From: Allodiplogaster sudhausi
Lineage: Eukaryota; Nematoda; Chromadorea; Rhabditida; Diplogasteridae
DNA length: 64,000 bases
Assembly: GCA_945643635.1 (NCBI GenBank)
Contig: CALZFC010000270.1
Location: forward strand, 270,001-334,000
Direction of reading: 5' to 3'
Positions 10,013 to 22,309 of the stretch are shown here, piece after piece. The position numbers and the translations under genes were made by a program. The notes under the pieces were generated by a model that was given only the letters and a program-made list of their open reading frames with translations, was not told the DNA's origin and ran no database searches. The number at the start of each line of letters is the position of its first letter. The first letter of the stretch is position 1.

Positions 10013-13000
10013 CTCAGTAAATGAAAATAAGCTTATTAAAAGGATTGTTCGACAAAAAAGTCTTATCAAAAGGATTGTCCGACAAAAAAGGCTTATTGAT
10101 GGGATTGTGCACATACAAAGGCACATCAACAGGATTTCGCGGGGCGAAAGTCTTTTTAACAGGAATTTCGTGCGCAAGACTTATTAACAGGACTTTGCAA
10201 GTCTAATTAACAGGATTTTGAAATTTTGGTACGCTTGTAGTAGATTGCTCCTTCGTTTGTCAGGCAGTTCTCTGTGTCACCGATCTTACTCGGCCAAGAA
10301 CAACTGAGCCAAGAGTTGTCTTCATTTTCAAGGTTTTTTTGTGTTTCTTATTACTTTTATTAGAAAAGGCTTGTTTGTTTATTGGCGGAAAGTTGCAGTT
10401 GAGCATGCTTTGATCTGTTGGCGCAATGCGTGATGATAGCAAGCATGCTGTCGCATTTCGTGCTTCTCTTCGGCTTGTCGACCAGTCAGCAGCTCGGGCG
10501 CGCTTTCGGACGCCTTCGCCGCTCTCAGTCGGAACGGCGCCTAGCATAGGAGATGATGTGTCTCCTACGAGTTCCAGGAGTTCGTCACCGAGTTCTGCCA
10601 ACTCAGGTGTGAACTCAGGTGTGGAGTTTACATCACAATCGGACTTTTCTCTACTCTGCTGTTTTCAAGATGGTGATGGCCCAGCCGTTTTGCTAGATGC
10701 CATGACGCTTCTGCAAGCTTCTTCTCAGCCGCGTTAGTTGTTATTTAAAAAATTAAAACTTTCCTAATTTGTGCAATTAACTGTATTTCTGGAGTTATCT
10801 TTTCTTGAATTTTCTCTCTATATTTTTGATGCCAAAAACGGTCTTTGTAGACGGGTCATGCCCGACTTTTCCTTATATACTCGTACTTTCTGAGCTATAT
10901 CTAGCATACTTTCTGAGCTATATCTACCATCTCCCTGTAGATGTTAACGCGCTGCGTGCTCGCTTCTCCGAGGTAGATAGAGCATTCTCCGTTGCGGAGA
11001 GCTACTTGGAAGACCTACGGAGAAGATTTCTCGGCGACTGCACCCACTATTGCTGCCGATGCAGCACCATTCTTGAGAATGAAGTTTCTTCTTGTGTCGA
11101 AGAATGCAGAAGATTAATTGAATAAATGAACATATTACTATATTACTATAATTAATCCAAAACTAACCTTGCTTAGAACTGCATCAACGAATAATCGGAG
11201 GGCAGGAAGAGTCACTGTCATCAAGGCCAATATTCATGAGCAGTTAAAGGTGTCAAGTTGTTCTTTTGTGTTACCGAGGGAAATGAGTTGTTTCTTCGCA
11301 GGCTATCGTACAATCGAACTTGCCCCTTCTGGTCAAGCAGCATAGGGACATGTTGAAGAAGAAGGATGGAGTACTGCCAAATAATGGCACTGATGTCTGT
11401 GACTATGAGGATCTGCTGAGTAATATGGAAACACGGGAGCAGTTCCATCGCGGAATCCTACAATTATCTCTTTCATTGCATTGTGACTCCTTCCCATTCG
11501 GGAAGAGGATCAAGTTAGACACCCGAACCCACTTTTTTTGTTGAGTTGTTCTGTTTAGACGCAGTGGGACCCCTCTGCTTCTTAGTATCCTCGATCTTCC
11601 AGCGAAAGATAGATGGAAACCATCAAATTTCGTCATGGCTGCGTTCATCGGTCACCGAGGGAAGATTAGCAAGAATCTTTGGCGACTAATTGTGGCTCCC
11701 CTGTTGTCCTTTTTAAAGGACGCAAGCTTTGTCATCCAGACGGAAACTGTTGAAGCGAAAATTCACTTTCGCCTTAGCCGGGCTCTTGTTGATTTGGAAG
11801 CTATGAGGGATCTTTGGTGGATGAAGGGGTGGCGGAGTCCACTCGGATGCAACCATTGCTTGAACAAAGGAAGCGGAGGTCGACAAAATCGATTCTACAT
11901 TGGCCACCATGCAATAAGATGTATAGTTCATCCCCTCCCGCAGAATAACAATGATATTATCAATTGCTTGTTGCAGATAGGAGCTTTCGAGGACAGTTAG
12001 CAGAGAGGCCTCTCGCAGCAAGTGGGAGAGCCGGATTCACCGACTGCAATGGCTGCATATCACCCTTTCTGCGCCTTCTGCCTGCCTACAAGTGCTTGCC
12101 TTGCGATTTGCACACTGTTGCTGAAGGTGTTGCGGCTGACATCTTTAGAGGTTCCCATCTTTTATTCACTTACCTTTTTTACTTTGACTTTGGAAATAAT
12201 TATTTTCGATTTACAATATTAAGCCATAAAATGCCCGATGACTGACTCGCGAAGTCTTCTGCGAGTGTCTGATGCAACTCTTCGGATATTCGCAAGCGCC
12301 AAGTTCATCCTCCCGTCTTCGTTCGGATCTCCGCGCCTGTTCTATGCACCAGGGAAGCTCGCGGCCAATGAAATGCTCTGGGTAAATGTATATCATTGGA
12401 TCTGTTAAGTTCAAACATCTCCAATTTAGAACTTCTTAGTCTTACTTCCGAACTTTGCGCTGAGCGGAGTGTTCGCCGGCGGTCCACCAGTCGAACTAGC
12501 GGTTGTCTTGCTGACTACCTACTGCGGATGCATTCGGAAAAGGTTTTTAAAAATTGTTTATTGCCTTTTAATTGCATCACAGATGTTACTGTAGGCTTTG
12601 TACAGTATGCTTTTCTCGAAACACCACCTGTTTTTGTAGAACTGTGCCAGCTCGCAAGCTTTGCGATCTTAAAATGTTTGGCACTCGCCTGGAATCATAT
12701 CTGCACGACATTTTTGGAAGTACTCTATTCACGATGAAAGTCCATGTAAGCTGGTTTTGAATCATATAATGTTGCTGTACAGACTGGAATTTTGTAATGG
12801 TTATCCCGCTTAATTTTACACAGATCCTCCTTCGCCACGCAGTCACACTGGCCTTTGCCTATGGCTTGCCCGTCGATAATTCCACGGCGGGTAATGAGCA
12901 TATCAACATGCTCATGCAATCATTCAAATCGGCTAGAAGCCATCGAGGTGTTGAAAGGGCAGAAGCTGAAAGGTTCTTTGTACCGTATTTTATTCTTTCA

Positions 13001-13638
13001 ACAAATATATGCTCTTTTATTGCTAGATTCGTTCTGCGCTCCCATGTTCTGCGAGAGGCTCGGACCCTTCAGCCATTCCCACCTGCCACCGCCAGAGCTG
13101 CTAGCCATACCTTCCCTGCTTGGGTGCTGAAACGAGACCCAGTTCCTCTCGCGGATGGCTCCATTGTTGCGGGCATCGACCATTCCATTCTACCCCAGCG
13201 CATTTCCCATTTGGTTCTAAACCACGCTAGCATGGTAAGAGAAATTAGAGTTGATAAGGCGGTTTACTCCAAGTATTCTGTTGTGCAGACATTGGATGGC
13301 TCTTTTTACAAAATTCTGAACACCTTCCACTGCATTTCAACGAACCACTCATTCGTAATAGCGAGAAAAATTACTACTTCGTCATTGTTTGATGCCATTA
13401 CAACCCGGATTCCAAGGGAGGGTCGATTTGGTTCTGAATTGAAGAGATTTGTCGATGAAATGTATTCCTTGACTAGCTGGACAATGGATTCTCCCGTTCG
13501 CCTTCCTTCTAACATGCTCCGTAATAATGTCGCCTATTGCATTATGCCATTCCCAAGAACTGTTCTCGCTCCTATCCATTTCCGATTCCATGGAACTTAA
13601 GAATATTCTAATATTTTACCAACGTATATCACTGACAA
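10013..13638 (+). mobile_element. truncated TIR transposon copy, 5' part
   Basis: It begins with the terminal sequence CTCAGTAAATGAAAATAAGC and the sub-terminal repeat cluster (10020-10215), then carries the full transposase region (10426-13600). The second gene and right TIR are missing. It is otherwise almost identical to the full copies at 34316-40487 and 41784-47956. Confidence 0.85.
10426..13600 (+). CDS. Tnp2-like transposase, copy 1 (in truncated element)
   Basis: Same exon series as the copy at 42197-45371, where the motifs are described. The reading frames appear uninterrupted. At the one position where the copy at 44568-45371 reads threonine, this copy reads proline (DPVPLADG). The element has lost its right end, so it could not move as a unit even if the protein is made. 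Confidence 0.55.
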
Positions 13639-14432
13639 AGTCTCGAAGTATTCTTCTGGAATGCATCTGTAGTGTGGCTGAGTCGCGCAACCAGTCATTC
13701 TGTCTCTGCAGGAACCGTCTAAATATGAGGAATATTTTCATAATAAACAACCATTGCAAACTCAGTGTGTGTGATGGTTCAATTTAAGCATGTGCTAACC
13801 ATGTGCTAACCTTCGAGAAAAGAAACCGCCCGAGCATGACCAATTGACGGAATGCGGTTGCCGTTTTGGAGAAGCTGATGTAGGTTGATGCGACCACAGC
13901 CAGATCAACTACATCCTCGGAATACAGCACAACTGCGCGCAGCTCGAACCCAGATTCCACACACAGATCCGGGCGAAAACTCAACGGAGGATCAGCCTGC
14001 AAAAATGCAAAAATGAATGTCAAAGACGAAGTTAACTTTTAAAAATAAATGTTCATCTAACACTGCGGTAAGCAAGTTGGCGCTGTGCCAACTTGGCTTG
14101 AGCATGAAGCGACTTCACGGTAACTTGAAGATCCGCCATTATAATTGCGTTGTGCTCAGCCTATATTAACAGTTAAAAGATAGCAGAATGATGAACAGGT
14201 GAAGAAGATGCAATGAAAAAAATCTTACAATCACGACGTTGAAGACGTCGACAACATCACGAAGAGAGGGCCTGTCACTGTCGGAGACTTCCGCATAAGC
14301 CTCGGGATCCGGCGAAAGAAGCGTGCCGGGGTGTGTTGAGCTAACGAATGCTCGCAAGTCGTCTACCTTCAGCGGTCTTCCCTTTTCTCTTGCTAACCGC
14401 ATAGATGTCGCAACAGTATCGATCTTTAGCAT
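13639..14432 (-). pseudogene. second transposon gene, N-terminal exons only
   Basis: Holds the first four exons of the accessory transposon gene (start MLKIDTVATSMRL at 14432, then the AEHNAI, ADPPLSFRPDL and RFLQRQNDW exons). It is cut by the 13638/13639 junction, so the remaining exons are absent. See 45523-47548 for the full version. Confidence 0.7.
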
Positions 14433-14583
14433 TCTGGAAAAAAAAGTATAAGAATCGCATGCTCTCTATCAAAGGTATTGAGTGGCGCAATAAACAGCTA
14501 AGCATCAGTTCTAAATCACGAAATTAATCAAGCAAACCGTTTATTTAGTCAGTGATATACGTTGGTAAAATATTAGAATATTC

Positions 14584-17582
14584 TTAAGTTCCATGGAATC
14601 GGAAATGGATAGGAGCGAGAACAGTTCTTGGGAATGGCATAATGCAATAGGCGACATTATTACGGAGCATGTTAGAAGGAAGGCGAACGGGAGAATCCAT
14701 TGTCCAGCTAGTCAAGGAATACATTTCATCGACAAATCTCTTCAATTCAGAACCAAATCGACCCTCCCTTGGAATCCGGGTTGTAATGGCATCAAACAAT
14801 GACGAAGTAGTAATTTTTCTCGCTATTACGAATGAGTGGTTCGTTGAAATGCAGTGGAAGGTGTTCAGAATTTTGTAAAAAGAGCCATCCAATGTCTGCA
14901 CAACAGAATACTTGGAGTAAACCGCCTTATCAACTCTAATTTCTCTTACCATGCTAGCGTGGTTTAGAACCAAATGGGAAATGCGCTGGGGTAGAATGGA
15001 ATGGTCGATGCCCGCAACAATGGAGCCATCCGCGAGAGGAACTGGGTCTCGTTTCAGCACCCAAGCAGGGAAGGTATGGCTAGCAGCTCTGGCGGTGGCA
15101 GGTGGGAATGGCTGAAGGGTCCGAGCCTCTCGCAGAACATGGGAGCGCAGAACGAATCTAGCAATAAAAGAGCATATATTTGTTGAAAGAATAAAATACG
15201 GTACAAAGAACCTTTCAGCTTCTGCCCTTTCAACACCTCGATGGCTTCTAGCCGATTTGAATGATTGCATGAGCATGTTGATATGCTCATTACCCGCCGT
15301 GGAATTATCGACGGGCAAGCCATAGGCAAAGGCCAGTGTGACTGCGTGGCGAAGGAGGATCTGTGTAAAATTAAGCGGGATAACCATTACAAAATTCCAG
15401 TCTGTACAGCAACATTATATGATTCAAAACCAGCTTACATGGACTTTCATCGTGAATAGAGTACTTCCAAAAATGTCGTGCAGATATGATTCCAGGCGAG
15501 TGCCAAACATTTTAAGATCGCAAAGCTTGCGAGCTGGCACAGTTCTACAAAAACAGGTGGTGTTTCGAGAAAAGCATACTGTACAAAGCCTACAGTAACA
15601 TCTGTGATGCAATTAAAAGGCAATAAACAATTTTTAAAAACCTTTTCCGAATGCATCCGCAGTAGGTAGTCAGCAAGACAACCGCTAGTTCGACTGGTGG
15701 ACCGCCGGCGAACACTCCGCTCAGCGCAAAGTTCGGAAGTAAGACTAAGAAGTTCTAAATTGGAGATGTTTGAACTTAACAGATCCAATGATATACATTT
15801 ACCCAGAGCATTTCATTGGCCGCGAGCTTCCCTGGTGCATAGAACAGGCGCGGAGATCCGAACGAAGACGGGAGGATGAACTTGGCGCTTGCGAATATCC
15901 GAAGAGTTGCATCAGACACTCGCAGAAGACTTCGCGAGTCAGTCATCGGGCATTTTATGGCTTAATATTGTAAATCGAAAATAATTATTTCCAAAGTCAA
16001 AGTAAAAAAGGTAAGTGAATAAAAGATGGGAACCTCTAAAGATGTCAGCCGCAACACCTTCAGCAACAGTGTGCAAATCGCAAGGCAAGCACTTGTAGGC
16101 AGGCAGAAGGCGCAGAAAGGGTGATATGCAGCCATTGCAGTCGGTGAATCCGGCTCTCCCACTTGCTGCGAGAGGCCTCTCTGCTAACTGTCCTCGAAAG
16201 CTCCTATCTGCAACAAGCAATTGATAATATCATTGTTATTCTGCGGGAGGGGATGAACTATACATCTTATTGCATGGTGGCCAATGTAGAATCGATTTTG
16301 TCGACCTCCGCTTCCTTTGTTCAAGCAATGGTTGCATCCGAGTGGACTCCGCCACCCCTTCATCCACCAAAGATCCCTCATAGCTTCCAAATCAACAAGA
16401 GCCCGGCTAAGGCGAAAGTGAATTTTCGCTTCAACAGTTTCCGTCTGGATGACAAAGCTTGCGTCCTTTAAAAAGGACAACAGGGGAGCCACAATTAGTC
16501 GCCAAAGATTCTTGCTAATCTTCCCTCGGTGACCGATGAACGCAGCCATGACGAAATTTGATGGTTTCCATCTATCTTTCGCTGGAAGATCGAGGATACT
16601 AAGAAGCAGAGGGGTCCCACTGCGTCTAAACAGAACAACTCAACAAAAAAAGTGGGTTCGGGTGTCTAACTTGATCCTCTTCCCGAATGGGAAGGAGTCA
16701 CAATGCAATGAAAGAGATAATTGTAGGATTCCGCGATGGAACTGCTCCCGTGTTTCCATATTACTCAGCAGATCCTCATAGTCACAGACATCAGTGCCAT
16801 TATTTGGCAGTACTCCATCCTTCTTCTTCAACATGTCCCTATGCTGCTTGACCAGAAGGGGCAAGTTCGATTGTACGATAGCCTGCGAAGAAACAACTCA
16901 TTTCCCTCGGTAACACAAAAGAACAACTTGACACCTTTAACTGCTCATGAATATTGGCCTTGATGACAGTGACTCTTCCTGCCCTCCGATTATTCGTTGA
17001 TGCAGTTCTAAGCAAGGTTAGTTTTGGATTAATTATAGTAATATAGTAATATGTTCATTTATTCAATTAATCTTCTGCATTCTTCGACACAAGAAGAAAC
17101 TTCATTCTCAAGAATGGTGCTGCATCGGCAGCAATAGTGGGTGCAGTCGCCGAGAAATCTTCTCCGTAGGTCTTCCAAGTAGCTCTCCGCAACGGAGAAT
17201 GCTCTATCTACCTCGGAGAAGCGAGCACGCAGCGCGTTAACATCTACAGGGAGATGGTAGATATAGCTCAGAAAGTATGCTAGATATAGCTCAGAAAGTA
17301 CGAGTATATAAGGAAAAGTCGGGCATGACCCGTCTACAAAGACCGTTTTTGGCATCAAAAATATAGAGAGAAAATTCAAGAAAAGATAACTCCAGAAATA
17401 CAGTTAATTGCACAAATTAGGAAAGTTTTAATTTTTTAAATAACAACTAACGCGGCTGAGAAGAAGCTTGCAGAAGCGTCATGGCATCTAGCAAAACGGC
17501 TGGGCCATCACCATCTTGAAAACAGCAGAGTAGAGAAAAGTCCGATTGTGATGTAAACTCCACACCTGAGTTCACACCTGAG
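14584..17582 (-). pseudogene. Tnp2-like transposase, copy 2, 5'-truncated
   Basis: Carries the catalytic exons in reverse orientation (C-terminal exon 14584-15387) but loses its 5' exon and the left TIR at 17582, where the sequence switches to telomere-like repeat within the Ser-rich N-terminal exon. Confidence 0.7.
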
Positions 17583-17600
17583 CCTAAGCCTAACCTAAGC
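17582..17600 (-). repeat. degenerate telomere-repeat stub at truncated transposon
   Basis: Reads GCCTAAGCCTAACCTAAGC on the plus strand, that is about three copies of the nematode telomere repeat (TTAGGC on the minus strand). It joins directly to the broken transposon end. The G-rich strand points left, so the sequence to the right was once the chromosome body side. Confidence 0.65.
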
Positions 17601-19725
17601 CCATTTTTCCCTGCTCTAGGGTTTCAGTTGAGTAGCATTGGATAGAAGACTTATCTTAGCGCTTCGCGCTAGAAATAAAAGGAGTGCAATTTAATTTCGG
17701 ACAGGACCAAACAGACCCCGATGTGGCAGGAGAAGACAAAACCCAATAAAAGGACTGAAATTCCAAGAATGAGATAAGCCCAAACAGACCCCGTTGCGGT
17801 GGGAGAAGAGAAAACCCAATAAAAGGAGTGAAATTCCAAGAATGAGATAAGCCCAAACAGACCCCGATGTGGCAGGAGAAGAGAAAACTCAATAAAAGGA
17901 CTGAAATTCTTGAAATGAGATAAGCCCAAACAGCCTCCGATGTGGGAGGAGAAGAGAAAACCCAATAAAAGGAGTGAAATTCCAAGAATGAGATAAGCCC
18001 AAACAGCCACCGGTGTGGGAGGAGAAGAGAAAACTCAATAAAAGGACTGAAATTCTTGAAATGAGATAAGCCCAAACAGCCTCCGATGTGGGAGGAGAAG
18101 AGAAAACCCAATAAAAGGACTGAAATTCTTGAAATGAGATAAGCCCAAACAGCCTCCGCTGTGGGAGGAGAAGAGAAAACCCAATAAAAGGACTGAAATT
18201 CTTAGAATGAGAAAACCCGAAATAAAATTAAATTGCGTCCGTTTTATCTCGCTTTGTGGAAAATAAGCCTAAATTTGGGGTTGTTCGCTATTCCATAGGA
18301 GGTTTGGGGGAACTCCACCCTCCCTCTGGAGGGGTGGGGAACCCCACCCTCCCTCAGGAAGGGTGGGGAACCCCACCCTCCCTAAGTATAAGTGAGATTA
18401 AAAACCCATCCTTAGTTAATTTAAGTTGAAGTAGAAACCCTTCAATCCTAGAAAGCACCCTCAAAGTTGAAGTTGGGGTACCCCCACCCACAAAGTTGAA
18501 CTTGGGGTCCTCCACCATCAAACTTGAAGGTGGGGTTCCCCCACCCTCAAAGTTCATGGTGGGGTACCCCCACCATCAAAGTTCATGGTGGGGTAACCCC
18601 ACCATCAAAGTTGAAGGTGGGGTTCCCCACCCTTAAAGTTGAAGGTGGGGTTCCCCCACCCTTAAAGTTGAAGGTGGGGTTCCAGACCCTCAAAGTTGAA
18701 GGTAGGGTTCCCCTACCCTCAAAGTTGAAGGTGGTGTTCCCCAAGCTCAAAGTTGAAGGTGGGCTTCCCCCACCCTTAAAGTTGAAGGTTGGGTTCCCCC
18801 AAGCTCAAAGTTGAAGGTGGGGTTCCCCCACCTTTAAAGTTGAAGGTGGGGTTCGCCCACCCTTAAAGTTGAAGGTGGTTTTCCCCACACTCAAAGTTGA
18901 AGGTAGGGTTCCCCCAAGCTCAAAGTTGAAGGTAGAGTTCCCTCACCCTCAAGGTTGAAGGTGGTGTTCCCCAGTCTCAAAGTTGAAGGTGGGGTTCCCC
19001 CAGCACAAAGTTGAAGGTAGGGTTCCCTCACTCTCACACCCCAAATTTAGGCTTATTTTCCACAAAGCGAGATAAAACGGGCGCAATTTAATTTTATTTC
19101 GGGTTTTCTCATTCTAAGAATTTCAGTCCTTTTATTGGGTTTTCTCTTCTCCTCCCACAGCGGAGGCTGTTTGGGCTTATCTCATTTCAAGAATTTCAGT
19201 CCTTTTATTGGGTTTTCTCTTCTCCTCCCACATCGGAGGCTGTTTGGGCTTATCTCATTTCAAGAATTTCAGTCCTTTTATTGAGTTTTCTCTTCTCCTC
19301 CCACACCGGTGGCTGTTTGGGCTTATCTCATTCTTGGAATTTCACTCCTTTTATTGGGTTTTCTCTTCTCCTCCCACATCGGAGGCTGTTTGGGCTTATC
19401 TCATTTCAAGAATTTCAGTCCTTTTATTGAGTTTTCTCTTCTCCTGCCACATCGGGGTCTGTTTGGGCTTATCTCATTCTTGGAATTTCACTCCTTTTAT
19501 TGGGTTTTCTCTTCTCCCACCGCAACGGGGTCTGTTTGGGCTTATCTCATTCTTGGAATTTCAGTCCTTTTATTGGGTTTTGTCTTCTCCTGCCACATCG
19601 GGGTCTGTTTGGTCCTGTCCGAAATTAAATTGCACTCCTTTTATTTCTAGCGCGAAGCGCTAAGATAAGTCTTCTATCCAATGCTACTCAACTGAAACCC
19701 TAGAGCAGGGAAAAATGGGCTTAGG
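17594..19725. repeat. inverted repeat of 73-bp satellite arrays
   Basis: Arms about 17594-18281 and 19038-19725 are reverse complements (coordinate sum 37319). Each holds about seven to eight 73-bp units with core CCCAATAAAAGGACTGAAAT and GATAAGCCCAAACAG. Long frames here (for example 19208-19663) are repeats in translation and not credible genes. Confidence 0.9.
18300..19036 (+). repeat. ~29-30-bp G/C-run minisatellite
   Basis: About 25 imperfect units of the form AAAGTTGAAGGTGGGGTTCC followed by CCCACCCTT. They form the loop of the 73-bp repeat palindrome. The runs of G4 and C4-5 on both strands could form hairpins or quadruplexes. Confidence 0.9.
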
Positions 19726-19860
19726 GTCTCTTGAGTTTTATTGGATCGTGGCTCTGCCACGATCTCTTAGATCTTCCGCCATTGTCCTACCTTCTGCCCA
19801 TTATTGGCCCTGACGGGCCAATAAAAGCTATGTAAAGAGATGAGAAAATAGTTCAGTTAA
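19726..19860. other. non-repetitive linker with two hairpins
   Basis: Contains GATCGTGGCTCTGCCACGATC (8-bp stem, 19745-19766) and TTATTGGCCC paired with GGGCCAATAA (19801-19824). No coding signal is seen. These are the only near-perfect short hairpins in the cassette apart from the one next to the telomere tract. Confidence 0.5.
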
Positions 19861-22290
19861 AGGCCCTGAAAAGTAGATTAAAGTGTAATAAAAGTTATGC
19901 AAAAGGATGAGAAAAAGTTGCGAAAATATTCAGTTAAGGGTCCCCTAAGGGACCCCCTAAGGGACCCCAAAGGGTCCCCTAAGGTACCCCAAAGGGTCCC
20001 CTAAGGGACCCCAAAGGGTCCCCTAAGGGACCCCAAAGGGTCCCCTAAGGGACCCCCAAAGGGTCCCCTAAGGGTCCCCTAAGGGACCCTTAAGAGTCCC
20101 CTAAGGGTCCCCAAAGGGTCCCCTAAGGGTCCCCTAAGGGACCCCCAAAGGGTCCCCTAAGGGACCCCCAAAGGGTCCCCAAAGAGTCCCCTAAGGGACC
20201 CCCAAAGGGTCCCCTAAGGGTCCCCTAAGGGTCCCCCAAAAGGTCCCCTAAGCGTCCCCTAAGGGTCCCCTAAGGGACCCCTAAGAGTCCCCTAAGGGTC
20301 CCCTAAGGGACCCCCAAGGGACCCCCAAGGGACCCCCAAAGGGTCCCCTAAGGGTCCCCCAAAAGGTCCCCTAAGGGTCCCCTAAGGGACCCCTAAGGGT
20401 CCCCTAAGGGTCCCCTAAGGGTCCCCAAAGGGTCCCCTAAGGGTCCCCTATGGGTCCCCTTAGGGTCCCCTAAGGGTACCCTAAGGGACCCCCAAAGGGT
20501 CCCCTAAGGGTCCCCTAAGGGACCCCCAAAGGGTCCCCTAAGGGTCCCCCAAAGGGTCCCCAAAGGGTCCCCTAAGGGTCCCCTAAGGGACCCCTAAGGG
20601 TCCCCTAAGGGACCCCCAAAGGGTCCCCTAAGGGACCCCCAAAGGGCCCCCTAAGGGTCCCCTAAGGGACCCCTAAAGTTGGTTTGGGGGTCCCCTAAAC
20701 TTCACTTGGAGTTCTGGACTTAGACATTTTTGGGGTGGTATAGGAGATAAGTACCCTTAATAGGGGTCCTAGGTAGACAAAGGGTACCATTTCTTTCTGC
20801 CCACGTCGAGTTACGTACGAATATGTATAGACTTATAGCTTAGTTCAAAGTCTGTCACACCGTTACACGACGAAAAAAACGACATTTGGGGGGGTCTATA
20901 TCTCGAGTTGGGGTATAGCTACAAGGTAGATCTTTAGGTATCTGATCTGCGCAGCTCGTGCGATGAGCTTAGAGCACCATTGCAGCCCTGTAGCTCTTCT
21001 AGAAAAAGCTTAGGAACCGGCCGGGGGACCATATCTTAAGTACTCCATACAAACCCTCTAGGTCCAAAATCCAATAAAACTAAGGCCCTGAAAAGTAGAT
21101 TAAAGTGTAATAAAAGTTATGCAAAAGGATGATAAAAAGTTGCGAAAATATTCAGTAAAGGGTCCCCTAAGGGACCCCCTAAGGGACCCCCTAAGGGACC
21201 CCAAAGGGTCCCCTAAGGGACCCCCTAAGGGACCCCCTAAGGGACCCCAAAGGGTCCCCTAAGGGACCCCAAAGGGTCCCCTAAGAGTCCCCTAAGGGTC
21301 CCCTAAGGGACCCCCAAAGGGTCCCCTAAGGGTCCCCTAAGGGTCCCCTAAGGGACCCCCAAAGGGTCCCCTAAGGGTCCCCCAAAGGGTCCCCTAAGAG
21401 TCCCCAAAGGGTCCCCTAAGAGTCCCCTAAGGGTCCCCTAAGGGTCCCCTAAGGGACCCCCAAAGGGGCCCCTTAGGGTCCCCTAAGGGTCCCCTAAGGG
21501 TCCCCTAAGGGACCCCCAAAGGGTCCCCCAAGGGTCCCCCAAGGGTCCCCTAAGGGTCCCCTAAGGGTCCCCTAAGGGACCCCCAAAGGGTCCCCTAAGG
21601 GTCCCCTAAGGGACCCCCAAAGGGTCCCCTAAGAGTCCCCAAAGGGTCCCCTAAGGGTCCCCTAAGGGTCCCCTTAGGGTCCCCTAAGGGTCCCCTAAGG
21701 GACCCCCAAAGGGTCCCCTAAGGGTCCCCTAAGGGTCCCCTTAGGGTCCCCTAAGGGTCCCCTAAGGGTCCCCAAAGGGTCCCCTAAGGGTCCCCTAAGG
21801 GTCCCCTAAGGGACCCCCAAAGGGTCCCCCAAGGGTCCCCTAAGGGTCCCCTAAGGGACCCCCAAAGGGTCCCCAAAGGGTCCCCTAAAGTTGGTTTGGG
21901 GGTCCCCTGAACTTCACTTGGAGTTCTGGACTTAGACATTTTTGGGGTGGTATAGGAGATAAGTACCCTTAATTGGGGTCCTAGGTAGACAAAGGGTACC
22001 ATTTCTTTCTGCCCACGTCGAGTTACGTACGAATATGTATAGACTTATAGCTTAGTTCAAAGTCTGTCACACCGTTACACGACGAAAAAACGACATTTGG
22101 GGGGGTCTATATCTCGAGTTGGGGTATAGCTACAAGGTAGATCCTTAGGTATATGAGCTGCGCAGCTCGTGCGGTGAACTTAGAGCACCATTGCAGCCCT
22201 GTAGCTCTTCTAGAAAAAGCTTAGGAACCGGCCGGGGGACCATATCTTAAGTACTCCATACAAACGCTCTAGGTCCAAAATTAAATTGCG
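19861..22290 (+). repeat. two tandem 1.2-kb subtelomere-type units
   Basis: Unit 1 is about 19861-21082 and unit 2 about 21083-22280. Each starts with GGCCCTGAAAAGTAGATTAA, then has an array of 11-12-bp AAGGGTCCCCT/AAGGGACCCC repeats (19936-20672 and 21157-21885), then a ~400-bp single-copy tail ending AGGTCCAAAAT. The tails are about 98% alike; the arrays differ in unit order. Confidence 0.9.
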
Positions 22291-22309
22291 CCAGCGCTAT
22301 CGCGCTGGC
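22285..22309. other. GC-rich hairpin next to telomere tract
   Basis: GCGCCAGCG-CTATCG-CGCTGGCGC forms a 9-bp perfect stem abutting the first telomere repeat. It is preceded by AAATTAAATTGCG, a word that also marks the ends of the 73-bp arrays (near 17690, 18225, 19082 and 19622). Confidence 0.6.

Larger units (their letters stand above)
9820..13638 (+). repeat. block B1, partial copy of the transposon locus
   Basis: Collinear with 41590-45408. The copy includes about 193 bp of sequence outside the transposon TIR (9820-10012), so it arose by segmental duplication, not by transposition. It stops at 13638, just after the transposase stop codon, where it meets B2 in opposite orientation. Confidence 0.9.
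13639..17582 (-). repeat. block B2, inverted partial copy of the transposon locus
   Basis: Collinear with 35956-39898 (offset 22316-22317). Together with B1 it forms a palindrome centred near 14092: 14546-17582 is the reverse complement of about 10602-13638, and 13639-14545 is the unpaired loop. It ends abruptly at 17582, where telomere-like repeats begin. Confidence 0.9.

Noticed and set aside
9820..17582. Two independent transposon insertions
   Set aside because: B1 carries 193 bp of host sequence outside the TIR and both pieces match the C locus, so they are segmental duplicates.
17582..17600. New telomere added to the broken transposon (telomere healing)
   Set aside because: The repeat orientation is the reverse of what healing at this end would give; a fusion with a pre-existing end fits better.
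18354..18814. Frames in the 30-bp minisatellite
   Set aside because: Repeat translation with no start context or conservation beyond the DNA unit.
19208..19663. 151-codon frame in the 73-bp repeat array and its mirror at 17656-18111
   Set aside because: Purely a translation of satellite units; several frames are open because the unit lacks stops.
18300..21890. CRISPR array
   Set aside because: Units are contiguous satellites without unique spacers, and the sequence is eukaryotic.
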